NCBI GenBank assembly: GCA_018711755.1
Contig: DVHY01000020.1
Location: forward strand, 1 to 7,402
Origin: Candidatus Limivicinus faecipullorum
GTDB taxonomy: Bacteria; Bacillota; Clostridia; Oscillospirales; Oscillospiraceae
Direction of reading: 5' to 3'
Length of the DNA: 7,402 nt
Shown here: piece by piece, positions 1 to 5,743 of the stretch
Numbering within the stretch: the first letter of the stretch is position 1
Layout of the letters: the number at the start of each line of letters is the position of its first letter
Made by a program: the position numbers and the translations under genes
Notes under the pieces: model-generated
Databases searched by the model: none
Told to the model about the DNA's origin: nothing
The model's input: the letters and a program-made list of their open reading frames with translations, nothing else

Positions 1-655
1 GCCGCCCCATCTCCATCACCGGGGAGGCCCGGCCACCGTCCAGCACGCAGACCCGGGGACAGCCCCGCCAGACCTCACCCAGGTCGTGGGACACCCACAC
101 CACCGGCCCGGGGAACTGGGCCAGTAGGTCCTGGAGCTCCAGCTCCAGCTGCCACTTCAGGTGGCTGTCCAGGGCGGAGAAGGGCTCATCCAGCAAGATG
201 ACGTCCGGCTGGGAGGCCAGGATGCGGCCCAGGGCCACCCGCTGCTGCTGGCCCCCGGAGAGCTGGCCGGGCCTCTTCTTCTCCTGGCCCTCCAGCCGCA
301 GCAGGCGGATGAGCCGGGGCACCTCCTCCCGCCGCCGGGCCCTGTCCCGGACGCCCACGGCGATGTTCTGCTCCACCGTCATATTGGGAAAGAGGGCGTA
401 CTGCTGGAAGAGGTAGCCCACGTGCCGCCGCTGAGGGGGGAGGTCCACGCCGCTGGAGCTGTCGAAGAGCACCCGGCCGTCCACCTCGATCCGCCCCTCG
501 TCGGGCCGGTAGATCCCCGCCAGGCACTTGAGGGTCACGCTCTTGCCGGAGCCGGAGGCCCCCAGCAGGGCCAGCCGCTCCCCGTCGCCGGCGGTAAAGG
601 CCACGTCCAGCAGGAAATCCCCATACCGCTTTTTGATCCGCGCCGTCAGCGCCAT
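1..655 (-). CDS. modC: ModC, molybdate/tungstate ABC importer ATPase (3' end outside window)
   Basis: This is the cytoplasmic ATPase that powers molybdate (or tungstate) uptake through ModB. The first 218 residues are present and the frame is still open at the window edge, so the C-terminus is missing and a TOBE/MOP domain cannot be judged. The nucleotide-binding domain is complete in its key motifs: Walker A GASGSGKS at 32-39, Q-loop at FQQYALFP (Q84/Q85), ABC signature LSGGQQQR at 132-139, Walker B VILLDEP at 152-158, D-loop SALD at 160-163 and switch histidine H190. The stretch SGKSVTLKCLAG after Walker A is typical of clostridial ModC. The ATG at 655 lies one base after the modB stop (TGACATG), with GAGGAGG inside the modB end as ribosome binding site. 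All seven isoleucines use ATC and arginine is mostly CGG, unlike modA and the genes upstream. Confidence 0.93.
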   Translation of the reverse strand, partial: MALTARIKKRYGDFLLDVAFTAGDGERLALLGASGSGKSVTLKCLAGIYRPDEGRIEVDGRVLFDSSSGVDLPPQRRHVGYLFQQYALFPNMTVEQNIAVGVRDRARRREEVPRLIRLLRLEGQEKKRPGQLSGGQQQRVALGRILASQPDVILLDEPFSALDSHLKWQLELELQDLLAQFPGPVVWVSHDLGEVWRGCPRVCVLDGGRASPVMEMGR

Positions 656-656
656 G

Positions 657-1319
657 TCAGTTCCTCCTCTCCCGCCGCTCCAGCAGGTTGATGCACAGCA
701 GCACCACCGTGGAGATGGCCAGATTCACCAGCACCCACCGGAAGGCCTCGGCGTCGTTGCCGGTGCGCCAGAGCTGGTAGACGGTGGTGGAGATGGTGGC
801 GGTGCGTCCGGGGGTGTAGCCGGCGATCATGGAGGTGGCCCCGTACTCCCCCAGGGCCCGGGCTAAGGAGAGCACCGTCCCCGCCAGGATGCCCTGGCGG
901 CAGCAGGGCATCCTGATCCGCCAGAAGATGTAGGTGTTGCTCAGCCCCAGGGTCTGCCCCGCCTGGGCCAGGGTCTCGTCGAAGGACTCGAAGGCCCCCC
1001 GGGCGGTGCGGTACATCAGGGGGAAGATGACCACGGCGGTGGCGAAGATGGCGGACCACCAGGTCATGGTCAGCCGCAGGCCGAAGGTCTCCAGCACCCA
1101 CGCGCCGATCACCCGCTTCGGCCCCAGCACCCGCAGCAGCAGATAGCCCACCACCGTGGGGGGCAGCACCAGGGGCAGGGTGAGCACCACGTCCAGCACA
1201 CCCTTCACGGCCCGGGGGGCCTTGGCAATGTAATAGGCGGAGAAGATGCCGGCGAAAAATATTATCACCGTGCTTATCCCTGCAATGCGCAGGGAGTTCC
1301 ACAGAGGAAATAAATCCAT
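657..1319 (-). CDS. modB: ModB, molybdate/tungstate ABC importer permease
   Basis: A 220-residue integral membrane permease, close to the usual ModB length of about 220-230. It would form the homodimeric channel that receives the oxyanion from ModA. Hydrophobic segments begin near residues 8-32 and continue through the LPLVLPPTVVGYLLL stretch (about 48-62), which is a ModB/CysT hallmark. An EAA-type loop that docks the ATPase is visible around 115-147 (ETLAQAGQTLGLSNTYIFWRI, quoted in part, then the RQGILAG stretch), followed by LARALGEYGAT. The ATG at 1319 has GAGG eight bases upstream. The gene lies 88 bp after modA and one base before modC. Codon use changes inside it: the first 31 residues include ATA and ATT isoleucines, while the later ten are all ATC. 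Confidence 0.93.
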   Translation of the reverse strand: MDLFPLWNSLRIAGISTVIIFFAGIFSAYYIAKAPRAVKGVLDVVLTLPLVLPPTVVGYLLLRVLGPKRVIGAWVLETFGLRLTMTWWSAIFATAVVIFPLMYRTARGAFESFDETLAQAGQTLGLSNTYIFWRIRMPCCRQGILAGTVLSLARALGEYGATSMIAGYTPGRTATISTTVYQLWRTGNDAEAFRWVLVNLAISTVVLLCINLLERRERRN

Positions 1320-1349
1320 AACATCGCCTCTTTATGGGGACTTTGAAAT

Positions 1350-1391
1350 GACTGCAAATCATTACAGTCTGAGCGGGCGGAGCCGCCCGCT
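1350..1391 (-). repeat. Two adjacent stem-loops between modA and modB
   Basis: Two inverted repeats sit in the 88-bp modA-modB spacer. In mRNA order, the first (1391-1372) is AGCGGGCGG, two bases, CCGCCCGCT: a perfect 9-bp, all but AT-free stem starting 16 bases after the modA stop. The second (1369-1350) is GACTGTAA, four bases, TTGCAGTC: an 8-bp stem with one G.U pair. No T-run follows either on the minus strand, so these are not classic terminators. Likely roles are 3'-end stabilisation of the modA message, partial attenuation so that ModA outnumbers ModBC, or a processing site. The structures are seen; the role is inferred. Confidence 0.6.
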
Positions 1392-1407
1392 GCTGGGATG
1401 CTGTCTG

Positions 1408-2295
1408 TCAGCTCAGGGGACTGAAACCCACGGATTCAAAGACTGCGGAGGCCTCTGCGCCCGTCAGGTACTCCAGAAAGGCCCTGGCCTCGGCCTCGTG
1501 TCGGGTAATATTCAAAACTGCGGCGGGATAGATCACCTGGCCGCACATCTCGGCGGTGGCGGTGTCTACCACGGTGAGGCCGGCGGAATAGGCGTCGGTG
1601 CCGTAGATTATGCCGCAGTCCACGGCGGCCTCGGAGACCTGGGTGGTGACTTCCTTCACGTTGGAGCCGTAGCTTATCACGCCTGCTGCCGCCAGCTCCT
1701 CCTCGCTCAGATCGTAATAGGCGAAAATCTTCTGGGTGTACTGGCCCACGGGCACATCGGAGTTGCCCATGGCCAGCAGGATGCTGCCGCCCTGGAGCCC
1801 GGCTACCATGTCGTCATAGGACTCTATGCCGGCGGGGTTCCCCTCGGGCACCGCCAGAGCCACCTTGTTCTCCAGCAGGTCTATACGGGTGCCCTGGAGC
1901 ACATAGTCCTGGCCGTCGGCATTGCCGCCCTCGGCATCCAGGGAGCCGTCCAGGGCGTTCATCTGTTTGGGGGCTGCGGAGATGAAGAGGTCGCAGTCGG
2001 CGCCCTCCTCTATCTGGGTCTGGAGCGTGCCGGAGGAGTCGAAGTTGAAGACCAGCTCCACATTGGGGGCTGCCTCTTTATACATACCGGCTATCTCGTT
2101 GAGGGTTTCGGTCATGGAGGCGGCGGCAAAGACGATGAGCTCCACGCTCTCCTCCTGAGTGCTCTCCTGGGCGGGGGCTTCGGCCTCCTGGGCGCTCTCC
2201 TCCACAGGCTCCTGGGCAGGAGCCTCGGACTGGCCGCAGCCGAAAAGGCAGAAGACCATGGCCAGACACAGCAGCAGTGCAAGGATCTTTTTCAT
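1408..2295 (-). CDS. modA: ModA, molybdate/tungstate-binding lipoprotein
   Basis: This 295-residue protein is the extracytoplasmic binding component of the ModABC importer. It has a lipoprotein signal peptide (MKKILALLL start, lipobox LFGC, lipidated Cys20), then an acidic Ala/Glu/Gln/Pro linker from about 21 to 50, then the binding domain. ModA hallmarks are AAASM at 57-61, FDSSGTLQ at 85-92 and DLFISAA at 102-108, with VPVGQY at 181-186, GIIYGTDA at 228-235 and the C-terminal ESVGF at 287-291. Ser60 and Ser88 lie where the family contacts the oxyanion. Molybdate and tungstate cannot be told apart by eye. AAGGAGG lies seven bases before the ATG. It has its own promoter and long leader upstream and is followed by modB and modC. 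Confidence 0.95.
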   Translation of the reverse strand: MKKILALLLCLAMVFCLFGCGQSEAPAQEPVEESAQEAEAPAQESTQEESVELIVFAAASMTETLNEIAGMYKEAAPNVELVFNFDSSGTLQTQIEEGADCDLFISAAPKQMNALDGSLDAEGGNADGQDYVLQGTRIDLLENKVALAVPEGNPAGIESYDDMVAGLQGGSILLAMGNSDVPVGQYTQKIFAYYDLSEEELAAAGVISYGSNVKEVTTQVSEAAVDCGIIYGTDAYSAGLTVVDTATAEMCGQVIYPAAVLNITRHEAEARAFLEYLTGAEASAVFESVGFSPLS

Positions 2296-2457
2296 TTTAC
2301 TTCCTCCTTATTTTCTGTTGTATATGCATAGGCGAACCGCGCCTTACAAGTACAAGACCGGAAAGGGGAAAGCGAATTGTACGGACATGTTAATCCGATA
2401 CCGGCGAAAAGCCGGATTTTACCGGCATATACAATGCCGATTAGCAAATGATTACTA
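2296..2457 (-). promoter_or_regulatory. Structured 5' leader of modA, possible attenuator or riboswitch
   Basis: The predicted start site is about 160 bases before the modA ATG, and the leader is dense in inverted repeats. In mRNA order, arm A (2439-2434, CGGCAT), arm B (2428-2422, ATGCCGG), arm C (2415-2411, CCGGC) and arm D (2405-2401, GCCGG) allow either A:B plus C:D, or B:C. The B:C hairpin is directly followed by TTTT, so it could act as a weak terminator that A:B or C:D disrupts. Further down, GTACAA (2382-2377) can pair with TTGTAC (2355-2350), and AGGCG with CGCCT (2344-2330). Moco-type riboswitches are known upstream of mod genes, but I do not recognise their conserved core here. Confidence 0.45.
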
Positions 2458-2461
2458 ATCG
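2438..2461 (-). promoter_or_regulatory. Palindromic operator candidate over the modA start site
   Basis: CGATTAG and CTAATCG form a perfect 7-bp inverted repeat with a 10-base spacer, just downstream of the modA -10 box and covering the expected +1. On the minus strand the left arm is also part of a shorter palindrome, GATTA-G-TAATC (2460-2450), and a further GATTA copy lies at 2395-2391. A repressor bound here would block initiation. ModE-family regulators bind imperfect palindromes near mod promoters, and a ModE-type DNA-binding domain is encoded by the gene at 4608-5534, which makes it a natural candidate. The binding partner is inferred; the site does not obviously match the E. coli ModE consensus. 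Confidence 0.5.
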
Positions 2462-2463
2462 AC

Positions 2464-2492
2464 ATTATAACAGCAAAGGGAGGAATTGGCAA
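2464..2492 (-). promoter_or_regulatory. Sigma-A promoter of modABC
   Basis: On the minus strand TTGCCA (2492-2487) is separated by 17 bases from a perfect TATAAT (2469-2464). Initiation would fall near 2457. It lies in the 238-bp gap between the xdhC-like gene and modA, so modABC can be expressed separately from the three maturation genes. No convincing terminator is seen between the xdhC-like stop and this promoter, so read-through from upstream is also possible. Confidence 0.75.
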
Positions 2493-2533
2493 TAGCTTTT
2501 CGCATATTATTCATCAGATCCTGCGGATAGGGC

Positions 2534-3556
2534 TCAGACCGGCTCCTTGCTGCGCCTGGCCCTCAGCTCGATGAGCTGCCCGGCAATGGATATGGCTATC
2601 TCCGCCGGGGTCTCGGCCTTGATATCCAGACCGATGGGGGAGGTGATGCGCTGAAAGTCGGAATCCTCAAAGCCGTATTCCTCCTTGAGCTTTTGATATA
2701 CCCCGGCCTTCTTGTGGCGGCTGCCTATGACTCCTATGTAGCAGGCGGGGCTTCTCAGCGCCTGGGCCTGGATGACGGCGTCGAAGGCGTGGCCCCGGGT
2801 CATGACGCAGACATAGTCCTCAGGGCCTATCTCTATATAGTCGTAAATGTGCTCAAAGTCTATCAGCTTCACTTCCTCAGCGGTGGGGAAGAGCGCCTTG
2901 TCAGCAAAGTCCGGCCTGTCGTCCATGGCAACGCAGCGAAAGCCCACATGGCTGAGCACCGGCACCAGTTCCTGGGCCACGTGTCCGCAGCCGAAGACAT
3001 AGACCCGGCCGGAGGAGTTTATCTGTTCCAGGTAGAAATCCCGGCCGTCCCGTTCCACCCGGCCGCCCTGACGGGAGAAGCAGCCCTCCAGCCAGGCCGG
3101 GGCCTCCATGCCCACATAGCCCTCTTCTCTGGTGTACAGCCCCAGGCGGCCGCCCTGGGATATCTCGGATATGAGCCACAAGTCCAGGCCCCGGGCGAAG
3201 AGCTCCTCGGCCCTGTCGGCAATGGCCAGAGTCTCCGGGTCACCGGCGGGGATGTAGCTGAAAAACACTTCCACTGCCCCGCCGCAGATCATTCCCAGAT
3301 CCTCCACATCGTTTCGGGTCAGGGAAAAATCCTTTTGAAAGGAGGTCCTGTCCTCCAGAACCTGGGCGGCTATCTGCTCCGAGCGGTACTCCACTGCCCC
3401 GCCGCCTATGGTGCCGCAGATGCGTCCCTGCCTGCCCACCAGCATACGGGCCCCGGCCCCCCTGGGGGCCGCCCCGGAGGAGGCGATGACGGTGACCAGC
3501 GCCAGGTCCTCGCCGGCGTGGAGCAGCCGGGCTATGGTTTTAAACATCTCTCTCAT
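2534..3556 (-). CDS. xdhC: XdhC-family maturation factor for molybdenum hydroxylase
   Basis: XdhC/CoxI proteins bind sulfurated molybdenum cofactor and help insert it into xanthine-dehydrogenase or aldehyde-oxidoreductase type enzymes. This 340-residue cytoplasmic protein has both expected domains. The N-terminal XdhC_CoxI part shows SSGAAPRGAGARMLV at 26-40, GTIGGGAVE at 48-56 and GMICGGAVEVF at 88-98, whose Cys91 is the family's conserved cysteine. The C-terminal Rossmann part shows VFGCGHVAQ at 187-195, DDRPDFA at 212-218, MTRGHAFD at 252-259, GVIGSRHK at 275-282 and SPIGLDI at 306-312. The frame is open farther upstream, but the ATG at 3556 is chosen because it overlaps the previous stop (ATGA) and has AAGGAAG seven bases before it. 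A second in-frame ATG at 3547 is less well placed. No target enzyme is encoded in the window. Confidence 0.9.
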   Translation of the reverse strand: MREMFKTIARLLHAGEDLALVTVIASSGAAPRGAGARMLVGRQGRICGTIGGGAVEYRSEQIAAQVLEDRTSFQKDFSLTRNDVEDLGMICGGAVEVFFSYIPAGDPETLAIADRAEELFARGLDLWLISEISQGGRLGLYTREEGYVGMEAPAWLEGCFSRQGGRVERDGRDFYLEQINSSGRVYVFGCGHVAQELVPVLSHVGFRCVAMDDRPDFADKALFPTAEEVKLIDFEHIYDYIEIGPEDYVCVMTRGHAFDAVIQAQALRSPACYIGVIGSRHKKAGVYQKLKEEYGFEDSDFQRITSPIGLDIKAETPAEIAISIAGQLIELRARRSKEPV

Positions 3557-4611
3557 GGGACAACTTCCTTTCCGCATATAGAATTTATTTTCTCTCTGAG
3601 AGCCAGGGCGGCGGCTTTGCGCCGGGCGTGGGCCTGCCGGGCCTGCTCGTCTATGCATTTTGAAAAACTGAGGCGGAATCTCTCCTCCAGCCCCACCCGC
3701 CGAGCCCCGGAGAGGCATTTGTCGGCCAGGGATACCAGCGCCGCCTCCGGGGGCTGCGCCGGACACTCGTGGTGCTGCCGGATGATCTCGGCCTGGGCGC
3801 CATAGCCCAGCACCTCCAGCCACCGGGCGCCCAGAGCGGCATGGTCCGGACTGAGGCGGGCGATGTCGTGGAGCAGGGCGGCGCTCTCAATGAGCTGCCG
3901 GCGGGTCTCCACACCGGCGGACTCCAGTTCAGCGGCTATCTCCAGGGCCAGCTGCGCCGCCGCCTTGCAGTGCTCCTTTACTTCCGCCGGCAGTCCCGCC
4001 GCCTCCAGCAGGGCCAGGCAGGTCACCCTGTCCAGGAGGGGCCTTGGCAGAATGTTCAGTCTGCCAAGGCGAAAAGTCCCGTCATAGTATAGCTCGCTCC
4101 ATGCGCCGTAGCTCTGGTATAGAGAAGCGGCTGGTATCTCCGGGGCGATGCTGCCGAGGAACAGCCGGTTCACCGAGCGGTGGGCCACAACGGCTATGTC
4201 CCCGGTACTGCTGCCCAGGGCCGTATCCAGAGCGGCCCTGAATCTCTCCAAAGCGGCCCCGGCCTCCTCGGCCCCGGGCATGGGCAGATCCATGTTTTCG
4301 CCCCGGGCCCGGTACAGCTCCGGCCAGCGGCGGCGTATGAGCTCAAAGCTCAGCCCCTCCCAGTCTCCGGCGTACTGCTCCATGAGCCCCGGCAGGACGC
4401 GGACCCGCGGGGCCAGGGCCAGGGCGGTGTCCCGGGCTCGGGACAGGGGGCTGGAAAAGACCGCCGAGACCCGACCGCCCAGCTCCAGACCCAAAAGACA
4501 GGCCTGGAGCCGCCCCAGAGTGCTCAGGGGCAGTTCAGAGCTGCCCAGGCATATGCGCTCTCCCCCGGGGAGCTCCGGCTGCCCGTGGCGGATAAGATAG
4601 ATCTTCCTCAT
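3553..4611 (-). CDS. Histidine phosphatase-HD domain fusion protein
   Basis: A 352-residue predicted cytoplasmic two-domain phosphohydrolase. Residues 1 to about 190 form a histidine-phosphatase (phosphoglycerate-mutase-like) domain: LIRHGQPE at 6-13 with catalytic His9, SSPLSRA at 53-59 with Arg58, acidic Glu78, and the second histidine His144 in VVAHRSVNR. Residues from about 195 to 300 form an HD/HDIG-type domain: His214, the ALLHDIARL motif with His248-Asp249, His257, the His280-His281 pair and Asp297 in SLADKC, a complete metal-binding set. The ATG at 4611 overlaps the preceding stop (ATGA); the frame stays open upstream, but the phosphatase fold starts exactly at MRKIYLIRHG. Its own stop overlaps the xdhC-like start. 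The substrate is unknown; context suggests a nucleotide or pterin phosphate tied to cofactor maturation, which is inference. Relatives annotated as alpha-ribazole phosphatase should not be taken as proof of a cobalamin role. Confidence 0.85.
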   Translation of the reverse strand: MRKIYLIRHGQPELPGGERICLGSSELPLSTLGRLQACLLGLELGGRVSAVFSSPLSRARDTALALAPRVRVLPGLMEQYAGDWEGLSFELIRRRWPELYRARGENMDLPMPGAEEAGAALERFRAALDTALGSSTGDIAVVAHRSVNRLFLGSIAPEIPAASLYQSYGAWSELYYDGTFRLGRLNILPRPLLDRVTCLALLEAAGLPAEVKEHCKAAAQLALEIAAELESAGVETRRQLIESAALLHDIARLSPDHAALGARWLEVLGYGAQAEIIRQHHECPAQPPEAALVSLADKCLSGARRVGLEERFRLSFSKCIDEQARQAHARRKAAALALREKINSICGKEVVP

Positions 4612-5534
4612 GGGAAGACCCCGCCGAAGTGCTTGGCGTAGAGCTCGTTTGCCAGCTCCCTGACCTCGTTCACATAGCTGTTGTACCTGTAGAGGAAGTC
4701 CCGCCCGTCGTCGGTGAGGGAACTCTGCCCGCCCTTGGCGCCGCCTTTGCTGCGGATTATGAGGGGCCGGTTCAGCTGGGATTCCAGGGTCTTTATCATG
4801 TTCCAGCCGCTGGAATAGGACAGCTGCATCCGCTGGCAAGCGCTGCGCACGGAGCCGGTCTCCTCCACCAGGCTCAGCAGCATGGCTATCCTGCTGTCAA
4901 AGAAGGGCTTTTCCCTGGCCAGAGATACGGTGACAACGGGCCTGACCAACTGGCTGTTGTGTATCTTCAGCAGGGTCTTGTAGTCCTCGGGGGTGTCGGC
5001 GTCGTGGAGGATGCCCGGGTCCGATACGGGTACCTGTTCCATGGCGGCGCCGCAGCGCAGCAGGGCGCCCTTGAGCCCGTCCTCGCCTGAGTCGGCCAGG
5101 AGCCTGTCCACCAGGGCGGCGGAGAGCATGATGGGGTGGCCCGGCTCGCCGTTGAAAATGGGACAGGCCAGAGGGGCGGAGCTGTCCATAAGACTTTTAA
5201 CGGTGGCGCTGGTGAAAAGAGGAATGTCTACCGGGGTGAAAAGTATCCTGTCGCACTTGTCCCGGAGATATTCCAGGCCTATTTTGGCCGAGTCGAACAT
5301 GTGGGTGGTGCTGTAGTTCTCGTTGCGCAGGAAAATAATGCCGCTGTTGCTCAGGTGCCGTTCCAGAGCCAGGGCGTTGTAGCCCGTGACCATGACTATC
5401 TTTTCCACGCCGGCCTGGTGGAGGGTGGCCACTATCCGCTGGGCGATGGAAATGGAGCCGATGTTCAGCATGGGCTTGAAGTCCCCCATCCTGGAGGACA
5501 TGCCTGCGGCGACTATCAGAGCGCCGGTCTGCAT
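4608..5534 (-). CDS. MocA/MobA-like NTP transferase fused to ModE-type winged helix
   Basis: A 308-residue two-domain protein. Residues 1 to about 190 are a MobA-like nucleotidyltransferase: LIVAAGMSSRMGDFKPML at 6-23 (nucleotide-binding loop, Arg15 and Lys20), TPVDIPLF at 100-107 with metal-binding Asp103, GHPIMLS at 132-138 and HDADTPEDY at 177-185. Such enzymes add CMP or GMP to molybdopterin; MocA-type cytidylylation suits XDH-family enzymes. Residues about 210-300 match the N-terminal DNA-binding domain of ModE: SLVEETGSVRSACQRM, then SYSSGWNMIKTLE, RPLIIRSKGGAKGG and LTDDGRDFL. The molybdate-sensing MOP domain is absent. It recalls the group I know as DVU_1551 family NTP transferases (from memory). 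AAGGAGG lies seven bases before the ATG. This is the first gene of the coupled unit. Confidence 0.9.
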   Translation of the reverse strand: MQTGALIVAAGMSSRMGDFKPMLNIGSISIAQRIVATLHQAGVEKIVMVTGYNALALERHLSNSGIIFLRNENYSTTHMFDSAKIGLEYLRDKCDRILFTPVDIPLFTSATVKSLMDSSAPLACPIFNGEPGHPIMLSAALVDRLLADSGEDGLKGALLRCGAAMEQVPVSDPGILHDADTPEDYKTLLKIHNSQLVRPVVTVSLAREKPFFDSRIAMLLSLVEETGSVRSACQRMQLSYSSGWNMIKTLESQLNRPLIIRSKGGAKGGQSSLTDDGRDFLYRYNSYVNEVRELANELYAKHFGGVFP

Positions 5535-5552
5535 CTGTCCGCCTCCTTGCGT

Positions 5553-5578
5553 GGCCCTGGCCGTATACGGGCAGGGCC
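5553..5578 (-). promoter_or_regulatory. Leader hairpin before the NTP transferase gene
   Basis: GGCCCTG and CAGGGCC form a 7-bp stem whose 12-base interior contains the self-complementary CCGTATACGG, so nearly the whole 26 bases are palindromic with one mismatch. It ends four bases upstream of the AAGGAGG site of the minus-strand gene and would lie in its 5' leader, where it could affect translation or act as a DNA operator. Read on the plus strand it is followed by GGTTTTATTT, resembling an intrinsic terminator for antisense transcripts. The fold is seen; its role is open. Confidence 0.45.
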
Positions 5579-5586
5579 GGTTTTAT

Positions 5587-5626
5587 TTCATATGATGAGT
5601 ATATTACATGTTCAAAATTTTTTCTA
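5587..5626 (-). promoter_or_regulatory. Candidate promoter of the molybdenum cofactor unit
   Basis: Two overlapping minus-strand options exist. One is TAGAAA (5626-5621) with 17 bases to TATACT (5603-5598), which has a five-of-six -10 match. The other is TTGAAC (5615-5610) with 17 bases to TATGAA (5592-5587). The A/T palindrome at 5619-5634 overlaps the -35 of the first option. Either would give a leader of a few tens of bases containing the hairpin at 5553-5578. Neither is as strong as the modA or SBP promoters. Confidence 0.4.
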
Positions 5627-5645
5627 CAGAAAAATGCTGAGGGGG

Positions 5646-5696
5646 AGCCCTGTTCCCGCCGGAGGGCTGTCCGGCGCCCCGGGGGCAATGCCGGAC
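5646..5696. repeat. GC-rich tandem stem-loops in the divergent region
   Basis: Two inverted repeats are directly adjacent. The first is AGCCCT (5646-5651) with AGGGCT (5663-5668). The second is GTCCGGC (5669-5675) with GCCGGAC (5690-5696), enclosing an inner GCCC/GGGC stem. They stand out as a GC island within AT-rich flanks. Neither predicted promoter transcribes them and neither strand has a good T-run right after, so a terminator role is doubtful. A REP-like palindromic element or an unrecognised small RNA are alternatives. Confidence 0.4.
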
Positions 5697-5743
5697 TAAA
5701 CTGATAAAATTATTAAAAAACTGTGAATCACTCTCCAGGGACA

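Noticed and set aside
161..691. Plus-strand open frame opposite modC
   Set aside because: The minus strand encodes every ABC ATPase motif in order, so this is a shadow frame.
1246..2331. Plus-strand open frame opposite modA
   Set aside because: The translation is low-complexity Gly/His/Leu-rich and crosses the modA-modB spacer and the modA ribosome binding site; modA itself is well supported.
2401..2420. Plus-strand hairpin CCGGC/GCCGG followed by ATTTT as a terminator
   Set aside because: The stem is only five pairs and no plus-strand gene precedes it; the arms are better explained as part of the minus-strand modA leader.
2693..3805. Plus-strand open frame opposite the xdhC-like gene
   Set aside because: No ribosome binding site or family motif is visible, and it spans the junction of two coupled minus-strand genes; it is a shadow of their codon bias.
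3557..3823. Upstream extension of the xdhC-like gene to an ATG at 3823
   Set aside because: The extra 89 residues read as out-of-frame HD-domain sequence; the ATG at 3556 has the coupled ATGA overlap and a good ribosome binding site, and XdhC homology starts there.
4612..4839. Upstream extension of the phosphatase-HD gene to an ATG at 4839
   Set aside because: The added 76 residues are a shadow of the winged-helix domain in another frame; the phosphatase motif begins right at the ATG at 4611.
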